Assembly: GCF_027789125.1 (NCBI RefSeq)
Contig: NZ_JAQFVF010000019.1
Location: 1-64,000 of the forward strand
Origin: Paenibacillus aestuarii
Lineage (GTDB): Bacteria; Bacillota; Bacilli; Paenibacillales; NBRC-103111
Direction: 5' to 3'
DNA: 64,000 nt
The translations under genes were made by a program, and so were the position numbers. This document shows positions 1 to 8,128 of the stretch, one piece after another (within the stretch, counting starts at the first letter, position 1; every line of letters starts with the position of its first letter). Under the pieces are notes generated by a model. The model was given only the letters and a program-made list of their open reading frames with translations, did no database searches and was not told the DNA's origin.

Positions 1-455
1 ACTGCAGCACCGTTCAAGCACGTTTTCGCTCTGTAAGCCGGATTTTTCGGACTACAGCTCGAACAGGGGGATCGTGATTGAGCTGCTCAGTCGTTCCTGA
101 GCCTACGGGATAGCACCAAGAGTAACCACTTGTCCATAAGCTTACGGGATAGCGCCAGCTGTAGTCTCGATTTTTCCGAATTACAGAAGGACTTCTCGAG
201 CCGCCATGCTCTGTAGTCCGGTTTTGCCCAATTGCAGCCCCAAAACAGGCATCCACACGCAAAAAGCCGCCTGTAAGCAGGCAAAACCGGACTGCAGCAC
301 CGTTCAAGCACGTTTTCGCTCTGTAAGCCGGATTTTTCGGACTACAGCTCGAACAGGGGGATCGAGATTGAGCTGCTCAGTCGTTTCTGAGCCTACGGGA
401 TAGCACCGAGAGTAACCATTTGTCCATAAGCCTACGGCATAGCGCCAAGAGCAGC
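1..455. repeat. Intergenic direct repeat, 290-bp period
   Basis: The first about 150 bases recur from position 291 to about 440 with only a few substitutions, so the repeat period is 290 bases; the left copy may begin before the window. Inside each copy a 17-base unit starting GCCTACGGGATAGC occurs twice, 39 bases apart (101 and 140; 391 and 430). No reading frame here has a ribosome binding site or family resemblance, and the first 551 bases hold no gene I can support. It looks like a locally duplicated intergenic repeat cluster. Confidence 0.85.
31..347. repeat. Five 27-28 bp imperfect palindromes, CTGTA...TACAG type
   Basis: Imperfect palindromes that begin CTGTA and end TACAG or TGCAG lie at 31-57, 159-186, 211-237, 271-297 and 321-347. 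Their cores resemble CCGG-TTTT-CGGA, and the copy at 271 is close to the reverse complement of the copy at 211. The copies at 31 and 321 belong to the 290-base direct repeat, while the others are separate diverged members. This matches a REP/BIME-like dispersed palindrome family; no function is visible. Confidence 0.8.
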
Positions 456-551
456 TCACTTCCGAAAACAAAAAGCCGCTGCAGACCAGCAGTACCGGTC
501 AACAGCGACTTTCTTTTGCGAGACTCGTGGGAGCGCGGATCTTGCTAAAAG

Positions 552-1817
552 CTAATTAATGCCCGCTTTTTTTAACAAGCTGCTCCCTGAAGCCTTTTTA
601 AACTTCCAAATAATTAGCAGACACAGCACCAGCGTCAAGACACCATTGCTGATAAAAGCACCGTTCGCGCCATATCGGTCGGCCACGTAGCCGGCAAAGA
701 GGTTGCCGATCGGCGTCGATCCAGCAAATACGAGCGAGTAAACGCTCATGACGCGCGCTCTATATTCCTCTTTAGCGTTCATTTGCAGGTTGGAGTTACT
801 GTTCGTCGCAAACACGATGTTAAAAAATCCGTTCACAACTAGCACCAGCCCGACCATCCAGACGGAACTGCTCAAACCGTTAAGGATGAGGCAAACAGAT
901 ACGACAAGGCTGCCGATGATACTAATAATCATCTTCGGTCCGTGTTTACTGCGGAAGGACATCGTCAGCGCCCCGGCAAACGAACCGATCCCTAAACAGG
1001 ACATCAGCGTCCCGTACGTGGTCTCGTTCATGTGCAGCACATTTTTCGTAAACACGGGGATGAGAATGTTAAAGTTAAACGCCAGCATGCCGATCACGGT
1101 CACGAGCAACACCGTTTGAGCCAGCACCGGATCACGCGCGATGTAGATAATGCCGTCTTTGATCTCTTTCATCACGCCTTCCCGTGACCTTTCCTTTCGC
1201 ACATATGGCGTAGTCTTAATGCGCATGATCCCGAAAAGCACAGCAATAAAGCTGACTCCGTTCAAAAGGAAGCACCATCCCGCGCCAAGCAAGGCCATCA
1301 TCACGGCCCCAATTGACGGACCAACGATCCGCGCCATGTTAAACGTGGTCGAATTGAGGGCCACAGCATTCATCAAGTCCTCTTTGCCGACAATTTCAAT
1401 ATTAAACGCCTGACGCGTCGGCATATCAAGCGTATTGTTGAGACCCAGAAGCAGCGCCAGCACGAGAATATACTCGTACTTCACCGTATTCGTCAATACA
1501 AGCGCAGCCAACGTAAAAGCAAGAATCATCGACACCGTCTGGGTGATGAGCAAAATATTTTTTTTCGGAAACTTATCCACAATGATCCCTGCAAACAAGG
1601 AAAAACATAAAATCGGCATAAACTGGAAAGCGCCAACAAGCCCGAGTTTGAAAGGTGACCCCGTGATGGTTAATACGAGCCAAGATTGCCCGATATTTTG
1701 CATCCAGGTGCCGATGAGGGAAACACACTGTCCCAGCCATAAATTCCGATAATTACGATGCGTTAATGCGTGAAAGTGACGCTCAATAAACGTCGATCCG
1801 GCATGACGAATGTTCAT
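552..1817 (-). CDS. MFS transporter (MFS_3, EntS-like drug exporter type)
   Basis: A 421-residue polytopic membrane protein with about twelve hydrophobic segments. It shows an N-terminal NYRNLWLGQ segment, the loop-2/3 basic patch VDKFPKKN and LDMPTRQAF, all typical of MFS_3 exporters related to EntS. It is predicted to be a proton-driven efflux carrier of the cytoplasmic membrane; the substrate cannot be read from sequence. Its ATG overlaps the stop of the upstream MarR gene by four bases (ATGA), so the two are translationally coupled and should be controlled by that regulator. Family assignment is firm, drug specificity is inference. Confidence 0.9.
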   Translation of the reverse strand: MNIRHAGSTFIERHFHALTHRNYRNLWLGQCVSLIGTWMQNIGQSWLVLTITGSPFKLGLVGAFQFMPILCFSLFAGIIVDKFPKKNILLITQTVSMILAFTLAALVLTNTVKYEYILVLALLLGLNNTLDMPTRQAFNIEIVGKEDLMNAVALNSTTFNMARIVGPSIGAVMMALLGAGWCFLLNGVSFIAVLFGIMRIKTTPYVRKERSREGVMKEIKDGIIYIARDPVLAQTVLLVTVIGMLAFNFNILIPVFTKNVLHMNETTYGTLMSCLGIGSFAGALTMSFRSKHGPKMIISIIGSLVVSVCLILNGLSSSVWMVGLVLVVNGFFNIVFATNSNSNLQMNAKEEYRARVMSVYSLVFAGSTPIGNLFAGYVADRYGANGAFISNGVLTLVLCLLIIWKFKKASGSSLLKKAGIN

Positions 1818-2263
1818 AAATCCACCTTCTCCTCTGCGAATCTAGCAGCATTGTCGCCCATTTTCTCAAGAATCGAATGCGCCAGCTGCTTCTCTTCTTC
1901 AGTCAAGCCGTACGTTAGCCGTTCCCGCCAGTCTGTCAACACGCTCCGCACTTCACCCTTGATATTGAGCGCTTTCTGCGTCAACTGCACAATGTTGCGC
2001 CGCTTATCCACTTCACTGACACTTCGCGTGATGTAGCCCTGTTCTTCCAGCTTTTTTAGCGCTTTGGCCGTAGTGCCCTTATCGATTTTCAAATAAGCGG
2101 AAAGCTCTTCCTGCGACAGCCCGTCTTCCTTATACAACGCATTCAAAAAAATATGCTGGCCCTTGCCGATATCAAGATGCTTCAAGCGATCACCAATATA
2201 AGCCTGGCCATACCGGTAGAGCAACGATACCCAGCGCGGTATTGAATTTCTGGCATCGATCAA
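1814..2263 (-). CDS. MarR family transcriptional regulator
   Basis: A 149-residue winged-helix repressor. The segment SQEELSAYLKIDKGTTAKAL is the recognition-helix region, followed by the wing (ITRSVSEVDKRRNIVQLT). I place the start at a TTG at 2263, preceded by GGAG at ten bases, giving MIDARNSIPRWVSLLYRYGQ, a usual MarR N-terminus and length. The longer frame from an ATG at 2317 would start inside an operator-like palindrome at about +2 of the predicted transcript. The gene is coupled by a 4-base overlap to the MFS exporter, the classic autoregulated MarR-efflux layout. Ligand unknown. Confidence 0.9.
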   Translation of the reverse strand: MIDARNSIPRWVSLLYRYGQAYIGDRLKHLDIGKGQHIFLNALYKEDGLSQEELSAYLKIDKGTTAKALKKLEEQGYITRSVSEVDKRRNIVQLTQKALNIKGEVRSVLTDWRERLTYGLTEEEKQLAHSILEKMGDNAARFAEEKVDL

Positions 2264-2308
2264 TCTGTATCCACTCCGTTCGTCCAACCAAAAACTCCAC
2301 CGAGCAAT

Positions 2309-2360
2309 TAGTTGCATTTGCCACTATTATATTACGCCTGATTAGTTGCAATCGCAACTA
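2309..2360 (-). promoter_or_regulatory. MarR promoter with two palindromic operators
   Basis: Two 18-base palindromes begin TAGTTGC: 2343-2360 is nearly perfect (TAGTTGCAATCGCAACTA) and 2309-2326 is a weaker copy ending CCACTA. On the minus strand a TATAAT box lies at 2326-2331, between the two, which predicts a start near 2319. One operator would therefore cover the -35 area and the other the start site. The size and symmetry fit a MarR dimer, so autorepression is likely. Confidence 0.75.
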
Positions 2361-2379
2361 TTTTTCACGCACAATAATT

Positions 2380-2480
2380 TTCATGACTCTCGATCAGTTC
2401 ACAGGCTGTGATGAACATTCCACACCCTTCGGCAATAAGTCGGAATAATCGGACAGGGGCGCGGACGGATAGCCTGGAGT
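2380..2480. repeat. Dispersed intergenic repeat, copy A
   Basis: About 100 bases align without gaps to 58033-58132, with roughly 70% identity by eye; a central 13-base block, TTCGGCAATAAGT, sits in the best-conserved part. Both copies are intergenic and, read on the minus strand, both come directly after a rho-independent terminator. No ORF is conserved between the copies. Confidence 0.65.
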
Positions 2481-2501
2481 CCGCATGAGCCTCATTTTCC
2501 A

Positions 2502-2530
2502 TAAAAAATAGCCCCTCTACGGGGCTCACC
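2502..2530 (-). terminator. Terminator of the MATE gene
   Basis: A six-base-pair stem, AGCCCC/GGGGCT, with a five-base loop at 2510-2526 is followed on the minus strand by a run of U (A-rich 2502-2509 on the plus strand). It lies just after the MATE stop codon. Confidence 0.85.
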
Positions 2531-2555
2531 TTTTTCTCGCGTTCTCGCCTTCCTG

Positions 2556-3923
2556 TTACACCTGCAAACCGACTGCACGCACGTCCGCTGCTGCTGCCGC
2601 CTCTCTCGGCAGTCGCTTCCTCGCGATCCAGCGGCGCTGAACGAGGAAACCGCGGATTCCCTCATCCATAATCATCGCGATGTAGACACCGTGAAGCAGC
2701 CAGCCTGATTTGATGCCAAGCAAATAGGTGCCTCCAACGGCGACGATCCACATGACAATGATGCCAACCTTCATCACGTATTGCGTATCGCCAACAGCGT
2801 TCAAGGAGTTACCGAGCGGCATGTTCCACATTTTGAGCGGCTGCAGTATTAAATCGAGAGCTAATATGCCAATGACGACAGCGATAATGTGCGGATTGTC
2901 AGTAAAAGCGCCTAAAATCAAGCGCCCGAAGCTAAACAGCAGCAGCGTGTTCACAATGACCACGAGCTCGCCCCAGAACAAAGCCTTGTATAAGCTGCGG
3001 TAAGCCCGCTCCATCTGTCCGGCGCCAAACAAATGGGCCACCTGAATTTGCACAGCCATGGCAAAGGACCATCCCGCCAAAAATGAAAACGATTCTAATG
3101 TATTCAAATACGTTCTTGCGGCAAGCTGCTCAGCCCCCATCGTGGCGACCATAGAGAAGATGACGACCTGTGACACCGTCCATGAAGCAGAGCTGAAGGC
3201 CATCGGCAGACCGACCTTGGCCACTTCCCCCAACAGCGGGCGATTGAAAATACGAAAGTCCCGCCACTGAATGAACACAGCGAACGATTTGCGGAAAATA
3301 TAAAAGAGGACGATGAGCGCAAGCAGCCGGCTGCCAACCGTCGACAGCGATACACCGAACAAGCCCCATTTCGGCAAACCAAAAGCGCCAAAAATAAAGA
3401 TGTAATTGCCGAGAATGTGAACCAGGTTCATTCCCACGGCTACCAGCATCGGTCCTTTCGTGTTGCCCGTGCTGCGAATGATCGTACTGAGCGTAAGCAC
3501 TGCCGCCATGACAATCGTACCGCCGCCGACAATGCGAATATATTGCGCAGTCATTGCATGCAGTTGAACCGGTACTTGCAGCATTTGCACGAACATCTCG
3601 GTTTGCACAAACAAAAACAAACTCACGACGACTCCGATGCCTAACGTGAGTACGAAGGCCATGGAAGCCACCCGCCTTGCGACTTCTTCTTTGCCGGCCC
3701 CCAGCTTCTGCGAGATCACGATTCCTGCTCCGCTGGAAATCAAGGCAAACAGCACGATTACAGCCTGAAAAAACTGATTGCTGATGCCCACCACGGCAAC
3801 CGCATCATCGGAAATGCGGCTGACCATCAACGTATCTGCGGTGCCAATCATAAACTGCAGGAACAATTCGATCATGATCGGCCAGACAAGCCCGAACAAT
3901 GTCATTTTTTTTGCCGTATCCAT
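2556..3923 (-). CDS. MATE family efflux transporter
   Basis: A 455-residue membrane protein of the MATE family, with about twelve hydrophobic segments in two related halves: WPIMIELFLQFMIGTADTLM at the N-terminus, and a second bundle beginning GEVAKVGLPMAFSSASWTVS. MATE carriers export cationic drugs or metabolites using sodium or proton gradients. The start is the ATG at 3923, seven bases after AAGGA; an upstream in-frame ATG at 3965 has no better site. It is monocistronic, with its own terminator and an operator-like palindrome upstream. Substrate unknown. Confidence 0.92.
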   Translation of the reverse strand: MDTAKKMTLFGLVWPIMIELFLQFMIGTADTLMVSRISDDAVAVVGISNQFFQAVIVLFALISSGAGIVISQKLGAGKEEVARRVASMAFVLTLGIGVVVSLFLFVQTEMFVQMLQVPVQLHAMTAQYIRIVGGGTIVMAAVLTLSTIIRSTGNTKGPMLVAVGMNLVHILGNYIFIFGAFGLPKWGLFGVSLSTVGSRLLALIVLFYIFRKSFAVFIQWRDFRIFNRPLLGEVAKVGLPMAFSSASWTVSQVVIFSMVATMGAEQLAARTYLNTLESFSFLAGWSFAMAVQIQVAHLFGAGQMERAYRSLYKALFWGELVVIVNTLLLFSFGRLILGAFTDNPHIIAVVIGILALDLILQPLKMWNMPLGNSLNAVGDTQYVMKVGIIVMWIVAVGGTYLLGIKSGWLLHGVYIAMIMDEGIRGFLVQRRWIARKRLPREAAAAADVRAVGLQV

Positions 3924-3970
3924 TTTACCATCCTTATCCTCTTGCTCTTCTTTATATAAAATCACCCTTC

Positions 3971-3986
3971 ATGTAAACGTGTACAC
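3971..3986 (-). promoter_or_regulatory. Operator-like palindrome upstream of MATE gene
   Basis: TGTAAACGTGTACA (3972-3985) is a 14-base palindrome with one mismatched pair. It sits between a TATACT box (minus strand, 4011-4016) and the MATE start, at about +20 to +32 of the predicted transcript. It is one mismatch from the CcpA cre consensus TGWAANCGNTNWCA, but a dedicated regulator is equally possible. Confidence 0.45.
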
Positions 3987-4137
3987 AAGGTGGATTATTG
4001 AGCCTCCCATAGTATAGCACCCTGTATAAAAAGCAGGTAGACATAATTACAATTATTTTGGATAATGGACAGAGAGGGGAATGGACGCGCGTTCATTCAC
4101 TGTTCATCTGATATAAAAAATAGGAGGATCCAACCAC

Positions 4138-5121
4138 ATGAAGTATAGACCACTGGGCAATACCGGAATCAAGGTTAGCGAGATCAGCTTCGGCACTTGG
4201 GCGATCGGAGGCTCCTGGGGAAATGTCAACGATGCAGATTCGTTGGCAGCGCTTCACCGGGCTATGGAGGAAGGCGTCAATTTCTTTGACACGGCCGACG
4301 TATACGGCAGCGGGCATAGCGAGGAATTGCTGGCCCAAGCGACTAAAGGCCGCGAAGATGAAATCCATATCGCCACCAAGTTCTGCCGCAGCGCCGATAT
4401 TCATGATCCTGCGACTTACAGCGAAGAGCGGGTGCGTGCATTTTGCGAAGGCAGTTTGAAACGTTTGCAGCGCGAAGCGATTGACTTGTATCAGATTCAC
4501 TGCCCGCCGCTGGCGATTTTGCAGCAGGGAACCGTATTCGAAGTGCTCGACAAGCTGAAAGCGGAGGGCAAAATCCGCCACTATGGCGTCAGTGTGGAGA
4601 CGGTGGAGGAAGGTTTGTTTTGCTTGAAGCAGCCCGGTGTGGCGGCTCTGCAAGTGATTGTAAATTTGTTCAGGCAAAAGCCTCTGGACGAGCTGCTGCC
4701 GGCTGCGCATGCCCAAGGCGTCGGCATCCTGGCGCGCTTGCCGCTGGCGAGCGGACTGCTCACTGGCAAGTTCAGCGCGCAGACGCAGTTTGAGGCCGAC
4801 GATCACCGCAGCTTCAATGAGAACGGTGAGCAGTTCAACGTCGGCGAGACGTTCGCGGGCCTGGGCTTCGCCAAAGGCCTTGAGCTCAGCAGCCAGCTGA
4901 GCTGGATCGCCGAAGGCCGCGAAAGCATGACGCGCGCCGCGCTGCGCTGGCTGCTCGATCTGGAAGCCGTCAGCTGCGTCATCCCCGGCTTCAAGAACAC
5001 CGCGCAGGTGTTAGACAACCTGCAAGCGGCGAATGTCCCATCCTTCACGGCCGCAGAGCTGCGCCAGCTGAAAGGATGGTACGAGCGCGAAGTGCATGCG
5101 CATATTCGCGGCGCGTACTAA
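4138..5121 (+). CDS. Aldo/keto reductase
   Basis: A 327-residue (beta/alpha)8 oxidoreductase of the AKR superfamily, NAD(P)H-dependent. The catalytic tetrad is visible: Asp and Tyr in FDTADVYGSGHSEEL, Lys in IATKFC, and His in YQIHCP. The N-terminus MKYRPLGNTGIKVSEISFGTW is the standard beta-hairpin and first strand. The start is an ATG eight to nine bases after AGGAGG. It is a single gene followed by a strong bidirectional terminator. Carbonyl substrate unknown; a quinone or sugar aldehyde reductase role is only a guess from family. Confidence 0.92.
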   Translation: MKYRPLGNTGIKVSEISFGTWAIGGSWGNVNDADSLAALHRAMEEGVNFFDTADVYGSGHSEELLAQATKGREDEIHIATKFCRSADIHDPATYSEERVRAFCEGSLKRLQREAIDLYQIHCPPLAILQQGTVFEVLDKLKAEGKIRHYGVSVETVEEGLFCLKQPGVAALQVIVNLFRQKPLDELLPAAHAQGVGILARLPLASGLLTGKFSAQTQFEADDHRSFNENGEQFNVGETFAGLGFAKGLELSSQLSWIAEGRESMTRAALRWLLDLEAVSCVIPGFKNTAQVLDNLQAANVPSFTAAELRQLKGWYEREVHAHIRGAY

Positions 5122-5127
5122 AGCGCG

Positions 5128-5178
5128 AAAAAGACCGTCCGCCTGCCCTTACAAGGGCAGCGTGGGGACGGTCTTTTT
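5128..5178. terminator. Bidirectional terminator between AKR and lactonase genes
   Basis: Long hairpin: AAAAAGACCGTCC at 5128-5140 pairs perfectly with GGACGGTCTTTTT at 5166-5178, and an inner stem CTGCCCTT/AAGGGCAG extends it. A-run and T-run flank both sides, so it serves both convergent genes. Confidence 0.93.
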
Positions 5179-5193
5179 GTTGCACTACCGCGC

Positions 5194-6273
5194 TTAGAGG
5201 AACTTGACGCAAACCGGCTTGCCTACGGCAACGGTTGGCCCTGCCGCTTCCAGCATGCCCGTCACCGCGTCCACGCGGAATACGGTAATGCTGTCCGAGT
5301 CTTGATTCGCCGCAAGCAGGTAGTCGCCCTGCGGCGATAAAGCAAAGTTGCGCGGCGTCCGCCCATGCGTCGCCTGCGATTGCACCAACGACAGCGTGCC
5401 GCGCTCGTTGTCGACCGCATAAACCGCGATGCTGTCATGCCCGCGGTTGGAGGCGTACAAGAAGCGGCCATCACCTGACAGGTGGATATCCGCACAGGTA
5501 TTCGCGCCGCTGAAGCCTTCCGGCAGCGTGGAAATGTCCTGCACCGCGGTCAGCTCGCCGGCGGCCCAATCCGCCTGCATCACCGTAATGGTGCAGCCCA
5601 GCTCATTGATCACGTACACGTACCGGTTGTCCGTGCTGAATGCCAGATGACGCGGGCCTGCGCCCGGCTGGAGCGCCGCTTCGCGATGCGGCACAAGCCG
5701 GCCGTTCGCCGCGTCAATCTTGGCAATGAACAGCCGATCCAAGCCCAGATCGGCGGAAAGCGCATACCGATTGTCCGGTGTCGGCACAATCGAATGGGCG
5801 TGCGGACCTTCCTGGCGCTGCGCGTTCGGTCCCAATTGCCCCGTGTGCTGCACAAGCTGCACGTGCCCGCCCAAGCTGCCGTCAGCTTCCACGGGATACA
5901 CCGTGACACTGCCGCTCGTATAATTGGCCACATACACATAGTGGCCTCCATTACTGATATAACAGGGCGCTGCGCCATGGGTTGGCTGTTCATTTAATTT
6001 GTCCAGCTTGCCCGTCGCCTTGTCCAGCTTGTAAGCAGCGGCTGCTCCGCCGAGCATGCCTTGGTATTCAGCCAATTCGCTGACCGCATACAGATGCGTC
6101 CGCGCCTCATTGATCGTTAGAAAGGAAGCATTAGGGAGGTCGGTATAGGCCTCCACCAGCTCCAACTCGCCGCTCTGGCGATCAAAAGCGTACAAGCCGA
6201 TCCCCTGCTTGTTTTGCTCATCCGTATAGGATCCGATGTATACGTAGATCATATGTTCTCTTTTCGCTGTCAT
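5194..6273 (-). CDS. Lactonase family protein (seven-bladed propeller, Pgl/YkgB-like)
   Basis: A protein of 359 residues built from repeated propeller blades, with recurring motifs such as GNGGHYVYVANYTSG-like blades and GDGRFLYASNRGHDSI. It begins MTAKREHMIYVYIGSYTDEQ. The family (PF10282) includes 6-phosphogluconolactonases and muconate lactonizing enzymes, and hydrolysis of 6-phosphogluconolactone in the pentose phosphate pathway is the likeliest role. The start is the ATG at 6273, eleven bases after GGAGG; 6252 (MIYVYIG) is the main alternative. No signal peptide is seen. Monocistronic, sharing the terminator with the AKR gene. Confidence 0.85.
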   Translation of the reverse strand: MTAKREHMIYVYIGSYTDEQNKQGIGLYAFDRQSGELELVEAYTDLPNASFLTINEARTHLYAVSELAEYQGMLGGAAAAYKLDKATGKLDKLNEQPTHGAAPCYISNGGHYVYVANYTSGSVTVYPVEADGSLGGHVQLVQHTGQLGPNAQRQEGPHAHSIVPTPDNRYALSADLGLDRLFIAKIDAANGRLVPHREAALQPGAGPRHLAFSTDNRYVYVINELGCTITVMQADWAAGELTAVQDISTLPEGFSGANTCADIHLSGDGRFLYASNRGHDSIAVYAVDNERGTLSLVQSQATHGRTPRNFALSPQGDYLLAANQDSDSITVFRVDAVTGMLEAAGPTVAVGKPVCVKFL

Positions 6274-6337
6274 TGCGCGTTCATCCTCCATCCTTCCTGA
6301 CTGTTTCGAATTCAGTTTATCAAATACCAAAATTTGT

Positions 6338-6958
6338 TCAAGCTCGCCTGCCGCGAACCAGCGCCGTCACCAGCATCGCTATCACCGCTCCATAGAGCGC
6401 CACTTCCATATCGTGCTGCGAATCCCAGGGATCGCCTTGCGTCCCGAGAAACAGCGTGCCGATCTCGGGGGCGACGATATGGGCCACCCACATTTCGATG
6501 AGCTCATAAAATGCGCCCAGCGCTAACACGACCGTGCACGTGATGACGGACAGCCAGCTGCGCCGCAGCCCGGTCCACGTCGCCAGCGCCTCCCGAATCG
6601 GGTACGCCAGCAGCAGACCAAAGCTAAAATGAACCAACCGGTCATAATTGTCACGCGGCGAATGGAGCATAATCTTCATCCAAATATCCACGATATTCTC
6701 ATTGTAGGAATAATGGGCGCCTAACGTATGCAAAGCCAAAAACAGCGCTATCAGCGTATATGACACATTGGAAAATACAAATTGGCGATACAAGATCATT
6801 AGCACCAGCAGGGCCAGCCATATCAAAAGATTTTCCAAGACCCAATCGAAACGGCTGTAAGGCGCTACGGCCAGCCATGCCCAATACAAGGTATAAATAA
6901 CGATAATGCCTTGCAGATAACGGTTATCGCGAAATCGCTTGTTGCCACGTTCAGCCAC
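6338..6958 (-). CDS. DUF2238 (YjdF-like) integral membrane protein
   Basis: A 206-residue protein with about six hydrophobic helices. The signature stretches HTLGAHYSYNEN, YDRLVHFSFGLLLAYP and GTQGDPWDSQHDM match the DUF2238/YjdF family of bacterial inner-membrane proteins. Conserved His and Asp residues in these loops suggest a metal or catalytic site, but no function is established. It ends with a basic tail (RGRRA). It lies eight bases-scale distances from unrelated genes and is probably its own unit. Confidence 0.85.
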   Translation of the reverse strand: MAERGNKRFRDNRYLQGIIVIYTLYWAWLAVAPYSRFDWVLENLLIWLALLVLMILYRQFVFSNVSYTLIALFLALHTLGAHYSYNENIVDIWMKIMLHSPRDNYDRLVHFSFGLLLAYPIREALATWTGLRRSWLSVITCTVVLALGAFYELIEMWVAHIVAPEIGTLFLGTQGDPWDSQHDMEVALYGAVIAMLVTALVRGRRA

Positions 6959-7023
6959 GGCTGCAGCCCCCTTTGTATCCTTCTCAGGGTTAGGTTACCT
7001 CAGCATGGCATTTTCTAGAAGTA

Positions 7024-7833
7024 CTATCTTTGCGTAGTACTGAACAAATCGTATTTGACTTCGGCGAAGTTGTGAATCATCAGCTCCTCCGCTGCCTTCC
7101 GTCCGGTTCGTCTGTCGATGACATGGCGCCAGATTTCATTCTCCCGGTAATGGCGTCCATTCTGCTCATGAAAACGGTGATTTCTTTCTTCCATATGGTA
7201 GCTGTACGGAAGCGGCTCATCACAGTATACAGCACCTTTGAGATGCTCCTCCGTCAGCCACAGACGAAATTGAAACAGGTGCTGCGTCGGGTTGTACAGG
7301 CGCAAGTCGACATAGTTGTAGAACACGCTCGCCCCGCTCCCGAACGGCAGCACGCGGTGATCATCGGGAAACGGATCGAAGCTGTGATGGTGGCGTTCAA
7401 CCACTTGCAAAGGCGTATGCAGCGCCATCCAAAAAAGCAAATTGCCCAGCTGGCAGATGCCGCCGCCAACCCCGCGCCTAACGCCGCCCTTCGAGAGAAG
7501 CATGCCTTCAATATAGCCTTTGGCCGCTGTTGTTTTGCCGACCAGGTGCCAAAAGGAGAACGTCTCGCCGGGCCTGATAAGGATGCCGTCCATCCGACTC
7601 ACGCTGAGGCGCAGGTTCGTAATTTTGTTCTCCTGCAGCTCGGGGTCTGTCGAGCCCAGCTTTCTGCGCAGTAGCGACTGATGCTTCTTGCACGTATAAG
7701 GGAGCGTCGTCTGCGCTCTGTGGCGCGCGAAACGGATGCCTGATCGCAGATTGGCCAGATGCCGCTTCAGGCGCAGCTGCGCAATGCGCAGCCGGTACAA
7801 GCCCGGGAATAGGGTCAACAAAGTTTGCTTCAT
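7024..7833 (-). CDS. VanW family protein
   Basis: A 269-residue protein with the VanW core: RPGETFSFWHLVGKTTAAKG, then GGVRRGVGGGICQLGNLL and HHHSFDPFPD. VanW is named from vancomycin-resistance clusters, but its role is unknown and most homologues occur outside such clusters, as here. The ATG at 7833 is preceded by GAGGGAG at eight bases; a longer frame to 7941 lacks a site. No clear signal peptide or membrane segment. Confidence 0.88.
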   Translation of the reverse strand: MKQTLLTLFPGLYRLRIAQLRLKRHLANLRSGIRFARHRAQTTLPYTCKKHQSLLRRKLGSTDPELQENKITNLRLSVSRMDGILIRPGETFSFWHLVGKTTAAKGYIEGMLLSKGGVRRGVGGGICQLGNLLFWMALHTPLQVVERHHHSFDPFPDDHRVLPFGSGASVFYNYVDLRLYNPTQHLFQFRLWLTEEHLKGAVYCDEPLPYSYHMEERNHRFHEQNGRHYRENEIWRHVIDRRTGRKAAEELMIHNFAEVKYDLFSTTQR

Positions 7834-7960
7834 GGCAGATGCTCCCTCTATGCCAAATATGTACGGGGATGGAAAGTGACTTCCAAATTTACCCATATAT
7901 TTGACGCAGCACCCTACATTTTGGTTGTGCCAGTTGAGCAAAAATCTAGTTGATCCCCGG

Positions 7961-8012
7961 CTCTAAAGCGGATTATCCTTTTGGGCCCCAACTTCCCCCA
8001 TCCGCTTTAGAG
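7961..8012. repeat. 13-bp perfect inverted repeat
   Basis: CTCTAAAGCGGAT (7961-7973) is the exact inverse of 8000-8012, separated by 26 bases; AAATCT/AGATTT just outside extends the pairing loosely. No T-run follows on either strand, so it is not a standard terminator. It lies in the divergent gap (7834-8128) between the VanW gene and ytaF and may be a dispersed palindrome. Confidence 0.7.
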
Positions 8013-8128
8013 ATTTAGCCCGCCTCCCCTAACAACCAGCCTCGTCATCAGCCAAGCTGCCTGATTTGCACGAAACATTTGGGCTCCTGCGGAATATCTT
8101 ATCATCTAACTAGTAAGGAGGGGTCGGT

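Noticed and set aside
1..455. A CRISPR array, because of repeated units near the left edge.
   Set aside because: The units are palindromes with irregular spacing (50 to 128 bases) and different orientations, there are no uniform spacers and no cas gene.
7024..7833. A vancomycin resistance locus, from VanW.
   Set aside because: No vanH, vanA/B, vanX, vanR or vanS homologue is nearby; VanW alone is common in Firmicutes.
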